The notes under the pieces are model-generated. The model was not told where the DNA came from. It did no database searches and worked only from the letters and a program-made list of their open reading frames with translations. A stretch of DNA of 15,745 nucleotides from an uncultured Bacteroidota bacterium (lineage in GTDB: Bacteria > Bacteroidota > Bacteroidia > Flavobacteriales > UA16). The translations under genes were made by a program, and so were the position numbers. The stretch spans positions 1 through 15,745 of the forward strand of contig CACHDD010000019.1 in assembly GCA_902578505.1 (NCBI GenBank), read 5' to 3'. Positions 1 through 9,146 of this stretch are shown piece after piece. Within the stretch, counting starts at the first letter, position 1; every line of letters begins with the position of its first letter.

Positions 1-1535
1 TCCTCAACATTAGTGGAGCTGGAGCTTACCCATCTACATTGGAGGATATAAGAGCAGGACTTGAGGCTTTCAAAGATTCTGGAAAATGGCTTGTGGCTTG
101 GGCTGAGGGAATGTCTCAAAAGAGTTATTATATGAATACAGTCGCTGATGAAGTTTACCTTCACCCAAATGGCTCGCTAAGTATTGCAGGCCTTAGCTCT
201 CAGGTAATGTTCTATCCAGGATTATTTGAAAAACTAGGTGTTGATGTTACTGTTTTAAGAGGGCCAAACAACAAGTACAAAAGCGCCGTGGAACCATTTA
301 TCAGGGATGATTTCAGTGAGGAAAATAAGGAGCAGTTGTATGCTTTGCTCGGTGACTTTTGGGATGAAATGAGAGATGCAATCGCAGAAAGCAGAGGTAT
401 CGACGCAGCATTAATTGATGAAGTGGCAAATAATATTTCTGTTCGTCTTGCTGAGGATGCTAAAGAGCTTTCTCTTGTTGATGACTTGCTTTTCGAAGAC
501 GAGTTAGATGCTTTGTTAGAGGATAAGCTAGGAGATGATATTGAGCTCAGTAAAATTTCATTTATGGAGTATACTGTAGACGAAAGAATGTTTGGTATTG
601 ATATGTCTGATCCTAATGCTATCATGGAAATTTTTGAAGAAGAAGAAGAGGATGACGAAAACCTCGGAGGTGATGTAGCAGTAATCTACGCTGTTGGTGG
701 TATTGAATCTGGAAAAGGTGATGCGGCTACAATTGGATCTGTTACAATTGCTGAAGCTATCAAGCTTGCAAGATTAGCGGCTGATGTTAAAGCTGTTGTT
801 TTAAGGGTGAATTCACCTGGAGGATCAGCACTCGCTAGTGATGTGATTTGGCGTGAGACTGTTCTATTAAAAGAGGCTGGAAAGCACTTTATTGTTAGTA
901 TGAGTGATCTAGCAGCCTCTGGAGGATACTACATAAGTTCTGCAGCTGATAAGATTTATGCAAATGCAACAACTATCACTGGTTCAATTGGTGTGTTTGG
1001 AGTAATTCCAAACATAGGAGGCGCATATGAAAAGCACTTGGGAGTATCATTCGATAAGATTCAAACTCACGATCACGCAGGTTCTCCTGATGGATTATTT
1101 GCCATGTCTCAATACGAAATGGACGCTATCAACGAAGTAATAATAGACATCTATGAAGATTTCACATCAAAGGTTGCAGAAGGTAGAGGATTAAGCGCAG
1201 AGGATGTAGAAGAGGTAGCTAGAGGTAGGATTTGGACAGGAGAGGATGCTTTGGAAATTGGTCTTGTTGATGAATTAGGAAATCTTGACGATGCAATTGC
1301 TTATGCTGAGGAATTAATTGGTGGCGATGAACACAACTTAATTTACTTACCTAAAATGAAGGATCCTTTCGAAGCTATAATTGAGGATTTTGCAGGAATC
1401 CAAAGCAGAATCGACGCTCTTGAATTGCTTGGGATTAATGACGTGCATTTGGAAGATATTAGTTCAGTTGTGAAGATGATAGAATCCGGTGACGTAATCC
1501 AAGCTAGACTTCCATACAACATCCACATAAAATAA
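1..1535 (+). CDS. sppA: Signal peptide peptidase SppA, 67-kDa type (5' partial)
   Basis: Membrane-bound serine protease with a Ser/Lys dyad that degrades leftover signal peptides. The frame is open to the left edge (first full codon at position 3), so the N-terminus and its membrane anchor lie outside the window; about 510 residues remain, and I estimate some 80 are missing. Both tandem halves are present. The N-terminal half has the catalytic-lysine motif NKYKSAVEPF (Lys codon 279-281; compare GKYKSAVEPF in E. coli). The C-terminal half has the nucleophile motif AASGGYY (Ser codon 918-920) followed by TGSIGVFG. The halves are joined by a very acidic linker (EEEEEDDE, about 639-662). The next gene starts 3 bases after the stop, which suggests co-transcription. 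Both catalytic residues are intact, so the protein should be active. Confidence 0.95.
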   Translation, partial: LNISGAGAYPSTLEDIRAGLEAFKDSGKWLVAWAEGMSQKSYYMNTVADEVYLHPNGSLSIAGLSSQVMFYPGLFEKLGVDVTVLRGPNNKYKSAVEPFIRDDFSEENKEQLYALLGDFWDEMRDAIAESRGIDAALIDEVANNISVRLAEDAKELSLVDDLLFEDELDALLEDKLGDDIELSKISFMEYTVDERMFGIDMSDPNAIMEIFEEEEEDDENLGGDVAVIYAVGGIESGKGDAATIGSVTIAEAIKLARLAADVKAVVLRVNSPGGSALASDVIWRETVLLKEAGKHFIVSMSDLAASGGYYISSAADKIYANATTITGSIGVFGVIPNIGGAYEKHLGVSFDKIQTHDHAGSPDGLFAMSQYEMDAINEVIIDIYEDFTSKVAEGRGLSAEDVEEVARGRIWTGEDALEIGLVDELGNLDDAIAYAEELIGGDEHNLIYLPKMKDPFEAIIEDFAGIQSRIDALELLGINDVHLEDISSVVKMIESGDVIQARLPYNIHIK

Positions 1536-1538
1536 TAA

Positions 1539-2054
1539 GTGGGTTTAGAAAAGGATAGGAGGCTTAATCCTGAGGATTATGCCAATTCAAAGAAGTTGCC
1601 TGTAAGGCTCATTATTGAAGACGTGCGCTCTGGAAATAATGTTGGCTCGTTCTTTAGAACAGGTGATGCTTTCAGAATTGAAGGCATTGAGCTTTGTGGT
1701 ATTACCTGTCATCCTCCTCATAGAGATATTTTGAAAACAGCTCTTGGTTCTAGTAAATACGTTTCATGGCGCGGTCATGAAACGGCTCTAGATGCAATTG
1801 AGATTCTTAAATATGAAGGGTATAATATTGCTTCTATCGAACAAACCGATTCTAGTATTTTACTCAATCAATGGGTGCCCAAACTCGGCGAAAAGTGGGC
1901 CTTCGTGATGGGAAATGAAGTAAGAGGTGTTCAACCTTCTACTTGCAATGCATCAGATGTTATTCTTGAAATTCCCCAGCTTGGAGTCAAACAAAGTATG
2001 AATGTTAGTGTGTGTGCTGGAATTGTACTTTGGTACGCTAGCCAAAATCTATAA
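1539..2054 (+). CDS. SpoU/TrmH-family RNA 2'-O-methyltransferase
   Basis: SAM-dependent RNA ribose 2'-O-methyltransferase of the SPOUT (trefoil-knot) class, 171 residues. The three SpoU motifs are present in order: motif 1 with NNVGSFFRTGDAF (residues 33-45; the Arg is the usual catalytic residue), motif 2 FVMGNEVRGV (122-131), and motif 3 IPQLGVKQSMNVSVCAG (145-161). No extra N-terminal substrate-binding domain is present, so it is a minimal SpoU protein. The target (tRNA or rRNA position) cannot be assigned. The start is GTG at 1539, directly after a TAA in the same frame, so no upstream start is possible. It lies 3 bases downstream of sppA and is probably in its operon. A strong terminator follows the stop. 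Confidence 0.9.
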   Translation: MGLEKDRRLNPEDYANSKKLPVRLIIEDVRSGNNVGSFFRTGDAFRIEGIELCGITCHPPHRDILKTALGSSKYVSWRGHETALDAIEILKYEGYNIASIEQTDSSILLNQWVPKLGEKWAFVMGNEVRGVQPSTCNASDVILEIPQLGVKQSMNVSVCAGIVLWYASQNL

Positions 2055-2071
2055 AATATTTTAGCCCACAA

Positions 2072-2104
2072 GAAAAGGCCCAGCTCGATGCCGGGCCTTT
2101 CTTA
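2072..2104. terminator. Bidirectional rho-independent terminator between convergent genes
   Basis: An inverted repeat AAAGGCCC / GGGCCTTT (2074-2081 with 2093-2100) gives an 8-bp stem, with a further GC/GC pairing inside the loop. It is followed by CTTATTT on the + strand and preceded by A-rich sequence that reads as TTTTCTT on the - strand. It sits between the + strand methyltransferase stop (2054) and the - strand lipoprotein stop (2122), so it can end both transcripts. Confidence 0.85.
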
Positions 2105-2121
2105 TTTGAGATAGTTAATAA

Positions 2122-3804
2122 TTACTCAATACCAACAAATTCAAGATCTGCACTTGCTTTAGCTGAAAGAGATGAATCCTTTGTAAGGGCCGCATCAATA
2201 TTAGCTTTAGCGCCAGCCGCATCTCCTAGACGAGCACAACTAATAGCAAGAACATAGCTTGCAATTGCACTTTCGTCATTTGAGTTATTTAATGTTGTCT
2301 TTGCACCGTTAGCATCTCCATTTAGAAGCTTAGCTAATGCAAGGTTTACAGAATTTGAGCCGCTCATGTTTGAGATAGCAGATCCGTACTCACCATTTGT
2401 GATGGCAACAAGTCCTTTATTGTAGCTTGTTTCTTTACTTGATCCTGCTTTTGCAAGTAGTGAAGCAGCCTCATCAATGTTTCCTTCTTGACGAGCAATT
2501 GCTCCAAGGTTGTTTAGTACTGCTTTATTTGTAGGGTTTAAGCTATGCGCTTTGTTAAACGCTTCTTTTGCTTGGTTGCTACGTCCCATTTCCATTAAGC
2601 AAACGCCACTGTTATTGTGTCCTCTAAGGTCGTCAGCGTGAACTGTTGCACAAGAAGAATAGATAGTGTATTTGTCGTTTACATTGTCAAATAGTGTAGC
2701 ACTGTATAGTAATTCTTCAGCCGTAAGTGTTTCAGGAGCACTCATGCAAAGGTCTTTCAATTCTTCGTCAGTGTATCCTTCAACAGTGTAGTTTAGAGCA
2801 ATCATTGAGCGACGTAGGGATGGAAGGATTTGGTCTTCAATCTCAGAGTAAGTCTTAGCAATATTACGAATCTCCTCTTCTCTCTTGTTCTTGTCAGCGT
2901 ACATTTCTAGTACACGAATGATTAAATCCTTATCAGATATATCTGAAGCCTTCATTAACTTTTTGAATCCTTCCCAATCCTCACCCTTAGCAACAAGGTT
3001 TGCGAAATCATCGGCTGTATTGATTTTTGCACGTCTCAACTCTCTCTTTAGGGAATTATGAGCAGAATATGCTCTGTCAGTAGCAAGATCTTCGTTTAGG
3101 CTAATTTCTCCCTCTGGAGAAGCATATGCATCAATATCAACTCCAGTTAGAGCAACGCTATCAGCAGTAGCAGCTAAAGTAAATAGAGCTTTCATTTCAG
3201 CCCACTCATCAGTCTTCAATTCCTTAGACTTTACAACAGAACTGTTGTAGTCGTAATTAATTTCGTCATTGTGCGTGTATGCAATAGTTCTCTGGAAACG
3301 ATCGGCAGTAATAATGAACTTGTCGTCAGGCTGAACTAGGTTTGGCGTAGTAATTACACCCTTACAAAGGAAGTAAGGGTCGAAGTCTACAACGCTATCA
3401 CCCTTCTTACCTCTTATGCGAAGTTCAAGATGTGAAGCATCTTCCATAGTACTTTCGTAAGGAATGCTTGCATTGTAAGTAAATGACTTTCCAACTTCGT
3501 AAGAAACCACTGTGTAGTTTCCAGCTGCTTCTTCTCCTTGGAATCCTTTCATGTCAAAAGCAGCTTCGCCGCCTTCCCATACAAGAACAGGAGTAGCTTC
3601 AAGAATTACTTTCTTGCCAAAGTACTTAGCAGGGAAGTTTCCAGTAATAGTGACCTCTACTTCTCCACCGCGAAGGATAAGAGTTTCAGGTTCAACGGAT
3701 AGACCAACTGTGTCTATGGCTTTTTCCATAGAACCAAGGCCAGCGCAGCCAGCTAAAAAGATAGCTACTGCTATTGCAATAAATGTAGAATTTGATTGTA
3801 GCAT
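2122..3804 (-). CDS. OmpA-like / TPR outer-membrane lipoprotein
   Basis: 560-residue predicted lipoprotein. A short hydrophobic signal ends in the lipobox LAGC with Cys20, so the mature protein should be lipid-anchored. Residues 35-170 are a beta-rich Bacteroidota-specific region with a GGEVEVTITGNFP-type start. Residues 215-340 resemble an OmpA-like module: DAYASPEGE (225-233), then an R-A-Y-S helix and a DKDLIIRVLE...LRRSM segment like that of Bacteroides OmpA-like proteins. Residues 360-545 are helical repeats of TPR type, for example NNSGVCLMEMGRSNQAKEAF (397-416) and NNLGAIARQEGNIDEAASLL (431-450). It may link the outer membrane to peptidoglycan or act as an assembly scaffold, which is inference. 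It starts at an ATG about 40 bases downstream of an exact -7 promoter box and is transcribed toward a shared terminator. Confidence 0.8.
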   Translation of the reverse strand: MLQSNSTFIAIAVAIFLAGCAGLGSMEKAIDTVGLSVEPETLILRGGEVEVTITGNFPAKYFGKKVILEATPVLVWEGGEAAFDMKGFQGEEAAGNYTVVSYEVGKSFTYNASIPYESTMEDASHLELRIRGKKGDSVVDFDPYFLCKGVITTPNLVQPDDKFIITADRFQRTIAYTHNDEINYDYNSSVVKSKELKTDEWAEMKALFTLAATADSVALTGVDIDAYASPEGEISLNEDLATDRAYSAHNSLKRELRRAKINTADDFANLVAKGEDWEGFKKLMKASDISDKDLIIRVLEMYADKNKREEEIRNIAKTYSEIEDQILPSLRRSMIALNYTVEGYTDEELKDLCMSAPETLTAEELLYSATLFDNVNDKYTIYSSCATVHADDLRGHNNSGVCLMEMGRSNQAKEAFNKAHSLNPTNKAVLNNLGAIARQEGNIDEAASLLAKAGSSKETSYNKGLVAITNGEYGSAISNMSGSNSVNLALAKLLNGDANGAKTTLNNSNDESAIASYVLAISCARLGDAAGAKANIDAALTKDSSLSAKASADLEFVGIE

Positions 3805-3842
3805 GCGAGTAATTATGTTTGTGAATCGCAGATTTTAAAACT

Positions 3843-3850
3843 CAAAATTA
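3843..3850 (-). promoter_or_regulatory. Bacteroidota -7 promoter box for the OmpA/TPR lipoprotein gene
   Basis: On the - strand this reads TAATTTTG, an exact match to the Bacteroidota sigma-ABfr -7 consensus TAnnTTTG. It lies 38 bases upstream of the lipoprotein ATG, leaving a leader of roughly 30 bases. No good -33 TTTG is visible at the expected spacing. It sits in the 76-base gap after accA. I see no strong terminator in that gap, so read-through from the men-accA operon is also possible. Confidence 0.55.
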
Positions 3851-3880
3851 ACGTAAAAAGTAGAGGATAAATAATAAATT

Positions 3881-4837
3881 TTATAAAGCTGTCACTACTC
3901 CCATGTTGGAAAACTTACGTATTCTTTGTGAGATTCTTTTGTCAGATCCTTGCTTCATTAAAGTATCTATATTTTCTATCAAGACCCTCCTAAGGGTAGC
4001 ATACATCTCATCTCTGTTATTGTGAGCACCGCCAAGGGGTTCAGGTATAATTTCATCTATGAGTCCAAGCTCTTGCATGTCATCTCCAGTAAGCTTTAAT
4101 GCCTCTGCTGCACTTATTTTATGATCCCAAGATTTCCATAAAATTGATGAACAAGACTCTGGAGAAATTACGCTGTACCATGTATTTTCTAACATCATCA
4201 CCTTATCACCAATGCCTATCCCAAGTGCACCGCCCGATGCGCCTTCTCCAATGATCACGCAAATGATTGGAACCTTAAGTTGAACCATCTCAATTAGGTT
4301 ACGAGCGATTGCCTCGCCTTGCCCTCTCTCTTCAGCTTCAAGTCCAGGGTAAGCACCTGGAGTATCAATTAACGTCACTACTGGTCTGTTGAATTTCTCT
4401 GCAAGCTTCATAAGCCTCAAAGCCTTTCTATATCCTTCAGGATTTGCCATCCCAAAGTTTCTGTACTGACGCATCTTAGTATTAGAGCCTTTTTGTTGGC
4501 CAATGAACATTACTGGCCTCCCATCGAGCTCGCCAAACCCACCTACCATTGCTTTATCGTCTTTTACAGTACGATCTCCGTGAAGCTCTAAGAAATTACC
4601 ATCAGTAATTGCTTCAACATAATCAAGAGTATAAGGTCTATCTGGATGGCGACTAACCAAAACTCTTTCCCAAGGGGTGAGTTTGCTATAAATCTCCTTA
4701 GTGACTTCTTCTATTTTAGCCTCTAGCTCAACAATAGTAGTAGTCATATCGAGGTCGTTGTTATCCTCGATATCTTTTGCCTTATCAAGTTGCTCTTTTA
4801 GAGTCTTAATTGGCTCTTCGAATTCAAGATAATTCAT
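3881..4837 (-). CDS. accA: Acetyl-CoA carboxylase carboxyltransferase subunit alpha
   Basis: Alpha subunit of the carboxyltransferase half of acetyl-CoA carboxylase. With AccD it moves the carboxyl group from carboxybiotin-AccB to acetyl-CoA, giving malonyl-CoA for fatty acid synthesis in the cytoplasm. At 318 residues it has the usual length. Characteristic segments are [66 protein letters not shown], the oxyanion-hole loop [12 protein letters not shown], and [10 protein letters not shown]. The ATG overlaps the TGA of the upstream menC-menE-rdgB frame by 4 bases (ATGA, 4834-4837), so it is probably translationally coupled and transcribed with the men genes. The partner accD is not in the window. 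Confidence 0.97.
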   Translation of the reverse strand: MNYLEFEEPIKTLKEQLDKAKDIEDNNDLDMTTTIVELEAKIEEVTKEIYSKLTPWERVLVSRHPDRPYTLDYVEAITDGNFLELHGDRTVKDDKAMVGGFGELDGRPVMFIGQQKGSNTKMRQYRNFGMANPEGYRKALRLMKLAEKFNRPVVTLIDTPGAYPGLEAEERGQGEAIARNLIEMVQLKVPIICVIIGEGASGGALGIGIGDKVMMLENTWYSVISPESCSSILWKSWDHKISAAEALKLTGDDMQELGLIDEIIPEPLGGAHNNRDEMYATLRRVLIENIDTLMKQGSDKRISQRIRKFSNMGVVTAL

Positions 4838-7425
4838 TGTCGCAAAGATGATAAATACTCGAGCATTTCCCTAATCGCAACGCCTCTATGACTGATTTTA
4901 TTTTTCTCGTCCTGTGACATCTCTGAAAAGGTCCTAGTTTCACCAGTGGGTATAAACACTGGGTCGTAGCCAAACCCCTCACTTCCAGACTGTTCCGTTG
5001 CTATAGTTCCAGTGCAAATGCCTTCTATTAATTTTTCTGTGGAACCGTGTATGATGTGTATCGCCGTTCTGAATTGGGCACTTCTGTCTGAACTGCCTAA
5101 TCTTGACAATTCACTTAGCAAATGACTCATGTTTTTTGCAGCGTCTTTCTCTGGTCCACCGTATCTCGCTGTATAGACTCCTGGAGCCCCATCGAGAGCA
5201 TTTACTTCAAGCCCTGTGTCGTCGGCAAAACAATCGTAGCCATATTTTTCCACTACGTACCTAGCTTTTAAAGCCGCATTTCCCTCAAGAGTGTCAGACG
5301 TTTCGGGAATATCCTCTGTGCAGCCAATGTCGGTAAGCGATTTTACAATGTACTTGCCCTCGAGCATCCTTGCCACCTCTTTGGCCTTATTCTGATTTCC
5401 AGTAGCAAAAACAATTGTTGGCAGATCCTGTCCCATCTTTTTTCTCAAAATTTTTCCAGCTGAATTTCTTTCAATTAGCCCAAACACAAAATTCCTCACC
5501 CTCTGCTTTCCCTTTAAAATAGCTTCAACCTTTTCGATGAATTTTTCATCACGCTTCATGTCTGCCCTAAGCTCTATGGTTTGTCCTAGTTCAGGATGAG
5601 GCACTCCATAAATTGCAAAATCTGAAGAAGTTAGATGGCGGATTTGGGATTCGAGATGCTCAGGATTGTGCTTGATTCCACCAGAATTAATAATGTCGCT
5701 CCCTCGTCCAACCCAAGTGAAAGAAGTAGGAGAATGCAACTCAACCACGTCGTCAGTTTCCAAATTCTGCACTCCTCGCTCAGGCGAATTAATAGTCAAT
5801 TTCCCTTCATTAGTGCTAAAAACTACTCCAGGCAATGCTTCATATTTTTCATCACCCTGCTTTCTCAATGCGATGTGGGTAATAGTTTCTGTCATCCCAA
5901 ACCCCTCGTAAATTCCGGCGTAATTGAAATGATGTGGCGTAGGGGCGCCTCCAAGTAAAATTTGGGTTACGTTGCAAAGACTGTCCTCAACTTTTATGGC
6001 TTGGTGAGGGGTGAGTGCACAAAAATCTGCTTTGGGTAGTTGCGTGTTGTTGAGGCTTGGTTCCAATGCTTCAATGTTGAGCCCGCCAACTAATGCTCTA
6101 AGGAGCATCATCTTACCTGCAATAAAATCCATTGGAAGGGCTAGGACAATCGTATCACCTCGCTTAAGCCCAAAATATTCCAACGTCTGCTTTGCACTGT
6201 GAATAGCAGCTTCCCTAGAATGTGTGATCTCTTTTGGTTCGCCAGTCGATCCAGAAGTATTGCATTTTAGCGGCTCTTCAGTCTTAATCCAAAAAGCCAA
6301 AAACTCTGCAATACCCTTTGACCAAGCCGGACATTCTTCAGCAAACTTAGCTGTTCCCTTGGAACAAAGTGGCCAACTCTGATTGCCTATTTTAATCTTG
6401 GGCTTATGCCAAATCTCACCACCATAGACTTTCATCTCTGAGATGGTGTTGTTCATGAAAAGACTGCCTGTTCCTAGGCCTGAAACTCCAACGCAATATT
6501 TAGATTCACTTGCCTTTTGAGCTGTCCAGTTCGCTATAACTTCTAGACCCACATTTGATTCTAAAGCCGAAGTACTCCACCAACCAATGCCTCTTTTTTC
6601 GGCTTGGGCTATCCATTTGTTTGCCATCTCAAGTCCACCAATCAAACTTGGTTTAAGAATGATGTATTGAGGGCAAGTTGCATCAAGTAAGCTTGACATC
6701 TCATCTTCTTCAAACACTCCAATAAGCTCTTCGTCTAATGCAATATCGATGGGGCTGTTGTCACAAACAGATTTCATTAGCTCAAATTGCCCAGGCGCCA
6801 CAGGCTGCTCAATGCTATGAATGTTAAACTCGGTTAGTTGGTTTAGTTTATCTAGCGCGTCAACTCCCCAAGCCCCGTTTGCATCCAATCTTAAAGTGTA
6901 TTCAGGATGAGGGCAAATTTCTCTAATCTCTTTTAGAATCTGTAACTCCTCGTCAAAATCAAGGGCTCCAATTTTAAGCTTGATAGTCTTGAATCCCCTT
7001 GCTTTAAGGCCGCGTGCCTGCTCCACCATGCTATTAGCGTCGCCCATCCAAATAAGTCCATTTATGGTTTGGCCTTGGCTGCCTTTTGAAAAAGGAGTTG
7101 TGGATTCGCTATTGCTTAACTTATTTACAACTGTCTCTACGGCAAATCTCAAAGCTGGCAACTCTTTAGGGATGTCATTTATTTCTAGAGAAGTTGCCTT
7201 TTCTAGTTCTTTTAGTTTTTCCTCCGTCTGTTCAACAGATTCATAGCTTAAGCTAGGAATTAAGCTACATTCTCCCCAAACTGTCCTATCGTTTTGTGTG
7301 ACTTTTAATAGGAAAGTGGGCTTTTTGGAAAGTGTGTTTCGTGAGGTTTGGGCTGGTTTCTTGAAAACAAGAGGCCTGTTTATTACCTCAATTTTTAATC
7401 CTTCTATTCTTGAGCTTAAAGGCAC
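4834..7425 (-). CDS. MenC-MenE-RdgB fusion: O-succinylbenzoate synthase / OSB-CoA ligase / XTP-dITP pyrophosphatase
   Basis: One 863-residue frame with three complete enzymes. Residues 1-345 are MenC (enolase superfamily: SHCHC to o-succinylbenzoate), with Lys149-x-Lys151, Asp181 in LDANGAW, Glu206 in SIEQP, Asp231 and Lys258 in ILKPS. Residues 350-663 are a compact MenE (ATP-dependent ligation of OSB to CoA), with the P-loop TSGSTGEPK (390-398), GFGMTET (508-514), the [13 protein letters not shown] hinge region and catalytic Lys658 in AGKIL. It has few residues ahead of the P-loop compared with longer MenE proteins. Residues 664-863 are RdgB (XTP/dITP to monophosphate plus PPi), with [12 protein letters not shown] (673-684), [20 protein letters not shown] (734-753), GFGYDPVF (817-824) and SHRG (845-848). 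The start is GTG, 2 bases after the menA stop. A Met at 664 could be a separate RdgB start. An assembly indel at the A6 run (5438-5443) could falsely join two genes. Confidence 0.9.
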   Translation of the reverse strand: MPLSSRIEGLKIEVINRPLVFKKPAQTSRNTLSKKPTFLLKVTQNDRTVWGECSLIPSLSYESVEQTEEKLKELEKATSLEINDIPKELPALRFAVETVVNKLSNSESTTPFSKGSQGQTINGLIWMGDANSMVEQARGLKARGFKTIKLKIGALDFDEELQILKEIREICPHPEYTLRLDANGAWGVDALDKLNQLTEFNIHSIEQPVAPGQFELMKSVCDNSPIDIALDEELIGVFEEDEMSSLLDATCPQYIILKPSLIGGLEMANKWIAQAEKRGIGWWSTSALESNVGLEVIANWTAQKASESKYCVGVSGLGTGSLFMNNTISEMKVYGGEIWHKPKIKIGNQSWPLCSKGTAKFAEECPAWSKGIAEFLAFWIKTEEPLKCNTSGSTGEPKEITHSREAAIHSAKQTLEYFGLKRGDTIVLALPMDFIAGKMMLLRALVGGLNIEALEPSLNNTQLPKADFCALTPHQAIKVEDSLCNVTQILLGGAPTPHHFNYAGIYEGFGMTETITHIALRKQGDEKYEALPGVVFSTNEGKLTINSPERGVQNLETDDVVELHSPTSFTWVGRGSDIINSGGIKHNPEHLESQIRHLTSSDFAIYGVPHPELGQTIELRADMKRDEKFIEKVEAILKGKQRVRNFVFGLIERNSAGKILRKKMGQDLPTIVFATGNQNKAKEVARMLEGKYIVKSLTDIGCTEDIPETSDTLEGNAALKARYVVEKYGYDCFADDTGLEVNALDGAPGVYTARYGGPEKDAAKNMSHLLSELSRLGSSDRSAQFRTAIHIIHGSTEKLIEGICTGTIATEQSGSEGFGYDPVFIPTGETRTFSEMSQDEKNKISHRGVAIREMLEYLSSLRQ

Positions 7426-7427
7426 GA

Positions 7428-8321
7428 CTAAATGGTTACGCTCATTAGCATGAACATTCCTGTGACAAAAGCCATCAAAGCTACCTTTTTAAGTTCGGGA
7501 TCAAGTGACTTAGTGTTTTCTGTTCGCATAACAAGTAATGCATGCTTCATGCAAACGAGAGCGATTAACGCATACCAAATCATCCCCTTCCAGTCTTGTA
7601 AAAACCAAATCATAGAAGCCCAAGCTGTGAGAAGAACTGCTCCGTGGTAAAGTTTGGCCTTTTTAATCCCCATCTTAACGACAAGAGTGTTCTTGCCATT
7701 TGCTTTGTCTCCGTCGTGATCTCTTAAATTGTTTAGGTTTAAGACAGCAACAGCCATAAGACCAGAAAATGTAGCTGGAATTAACCAAATCATTTGGAAG
7801 GTGTGAGTAATTAGGAAGGCAACTCCTAGAACACCTACGTAGCCAAAAAACACAAGCACAAACAAATCCCCAAGCCCTCTGTATCCATAAGCCGTCTTGC
7901 CCATTGTGTACTTAAAAGCTGCGCCTATAGAAGCAATTCCCAACAATACCAATCCAACGGCCTGCCAGCCCATCCCCACATCTTCGAAGCTGAGGTATAC
8001 AGTGGCACATCCAGCAATGAAGATTACAATCGAATTGAAAACTAAACGTGCCTTCATCTCCTTTGGGGTAATATCACCAGAAGCTAGCGCTCTATCGGGT
8101 CTGTTTTCGCCATCGGTTCCCTTCACGAAATCGCCATAATCATTTGCAAAATTCGCAAGCGTTTGTAATTTGATTACCACGAAGGTAGCAAGACCAAGAA
8201 TAAGGAAAGATGCTTGAGGATTCTCTTTGAACCCAAGAGCCCCACCAATCATTACACAAGTTGTTGCTAGGGGCAAGGTCCTAAGGCGTGCTGCCTTAAT
8301 CCATGCCTTAATGCTTGCCAT
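7428..8321 (-). CDS. menA: 1,4-dihydroxy-2-naphthoate polyprenyltransferase
   Basis: Integral-membrane UbiA-family prenyltransferase that joins a polyprenyl diphosphate to DHNA, giving demethylmenaquinone and fixing the quinone to the membrane. It has 297 residues with several hydrophobic helices. The first Asp-rich motif is NDYGDFVKGTD (60-70), which binds the diphosphate through Mg2+, and the second is NNLRDHDGDKANGKNT (197-212). Both have the MenA pattern rather than that of UbiA or chlorophyll synthases, and RPDRALASG follows the first motif as expected. The ATG is 3 bases after the menB stop, and the TAG is 2 bases before the start of the menC-menE-rdgB frame, so it sits inside one continuous operon. 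Confidence 0.96.
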   Translation of the reverse strand: MASIKAWIKAARLRTLPLATTCVMIGGALGFKENPQASFLILGLATFVVIKLQTLANFANDYGDFVKGTDGENRPDRALASGDITPKEMKARLVFNSIVIFIAGCATVYLSFEDVGMGWQAVGLVLLGIASIGAAFKYTMGKTAYGYRGLGDLFVLVFFGYVGVLGVAFLITHTFQMIWLIPATFSGLMAVAVLNLNNLRDHDGDKANGKNTLVVKMGIKKAKLYHGAVLLTAWASMIWFLQDWKGMIWYALIALVCMKHALLVMRTENTKSLDPELKKVALMAFVTGMFMLMSVTI

Positions 8322-8324
8322 GCC

Positions 8325-9146
8325 TTATGGGAACTTAGGATATTTCTGGAAGTCTGGATCCCTCTTTTCGAGGAATGCTTGTTTGCCTTCCTGAGCTTCT
8401 TCCATCAAGTAATACATAAGAGTTGCGTCACCTGCAAAGTCCATCAATCCACGTTGACCATCTAGTTCTGCGTTAAGTCCACGCTTAATCATCCTAATTG
8501 CAAGAGGAGATCTCTTCAAAATGGTCTTACACCATTCTACAGTTGTATCCTCAAGTTTGTCTAAAGGAACTACGGTGTTTACTAATCCCATTTTTTCAGC
8601 TTCAGCCGCAGAGTATTGATTGCATAGGAACCAAATTTCTCTTGCTTTCTTTTGGCCTACAATTGAAGCAAGATAGCTAGAGCCAAAACCAGCATCGAAT
8701 GACCCAACCTTGGGCCCAGTTTGGCCAAAAATTGCATTATCTGACGCGATGCTTAAATCGCAAACCACGTGTAGCACGTGACCACCTCCAATAGCATATC
8801 CATTCACCATCGCAATAACTGGCTTAGGTAGTGAACGAATTCTCTTGTGTAAATCAAGAACATTGAGTCTAGGAACTCCATCCTCACCTACATATCCGCC
8901 TATTCCTTTTACGTTTTGGTCTCCTCCTGAGCAAAATGCCTTGTCGCCTTCTCCTGTTAGGACTACTACACCCACCTCATTTCTTTCGCGAGCAATGTCC
9001 ATCGCGTCAATCATTTCAATATTCGTCTCAGGGCGGAATGCGTTGTATACCTTAGGTCTACAGATTGTAATCTTTGCAATTCCTTCGAAGAATTCAAAGC
9101 GAATGTCTTCGTATTCTTTAATCGTTGTCCAATTGCGTTGGCTCAT
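8325..9146 (-). CDS. menB: 1,4-dihydroxy-2-naphthoyl-CoA synthase, bicarbonate-type
   Basis: Crotonase-family enzyme that closes the naphthoquinone ring: O-succinylbenzoyl-CoA to DHNA-CoA. It has 273 residues, the usual length. Diagnostic segments are CSGGDQ (72-77), [20 protein letters not shown] (116-135) and [19 protein letters not shown] (142-160). Gly144 in QTGP marks the type I class, which uses bound bicarbonate as base; type II enzymes such as the mycobacterial one have Asp there. Asp151 matches the conserved active-site Asp. The ATG overlaps the menD TGA by 4 bases (9143-9146), which implies coupled translation. Confidence 0.97.
   Translation of the reverse strand: MSQRNWTTIKEYEDIRFEFFEGIAKITICRPKVYNAFRPETNIEMIDAMDIARERNEVGVVVLTGEGDKAFCSGGDQNVKGIGGYVGEDGVPRLNVLDLHKRIRSLPKPVIAMVNGYAIGGGHVLHVVCDLSIASDNAIFGQTGPKVGSFDAGFGSSYLASIVGQKKAREIWFLCNQYSAAEAEKMGLVNTVVPLDKLEDTTVEWCKTILKRSPLAIRMIKRGLNAELDGQRGLMDFAGDATLMYYLMEEAQEGKQAFLEKRDPDFQKYPKFP

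Noticed and set aside
212..625. Serine-rich frame on the - strand inside sppA.
   Set aside because: It is the antisense shadow of the acidic sppA sequence, with no family resemblance, and sppA motifs span the same bases.
639..662. Acidic run EEEEEDD in SppA as a possible insertion or sequencing artefact.
   Set aside because: The frame continues correctly into the second SppA domain, and it sits at the natural linker between the two halves.
5635..5958. Overlapping + strand frames (107 and 81 residues) inside menE.
   Set aside because: They are antisense to conserved MenE motifs and resemble no family.
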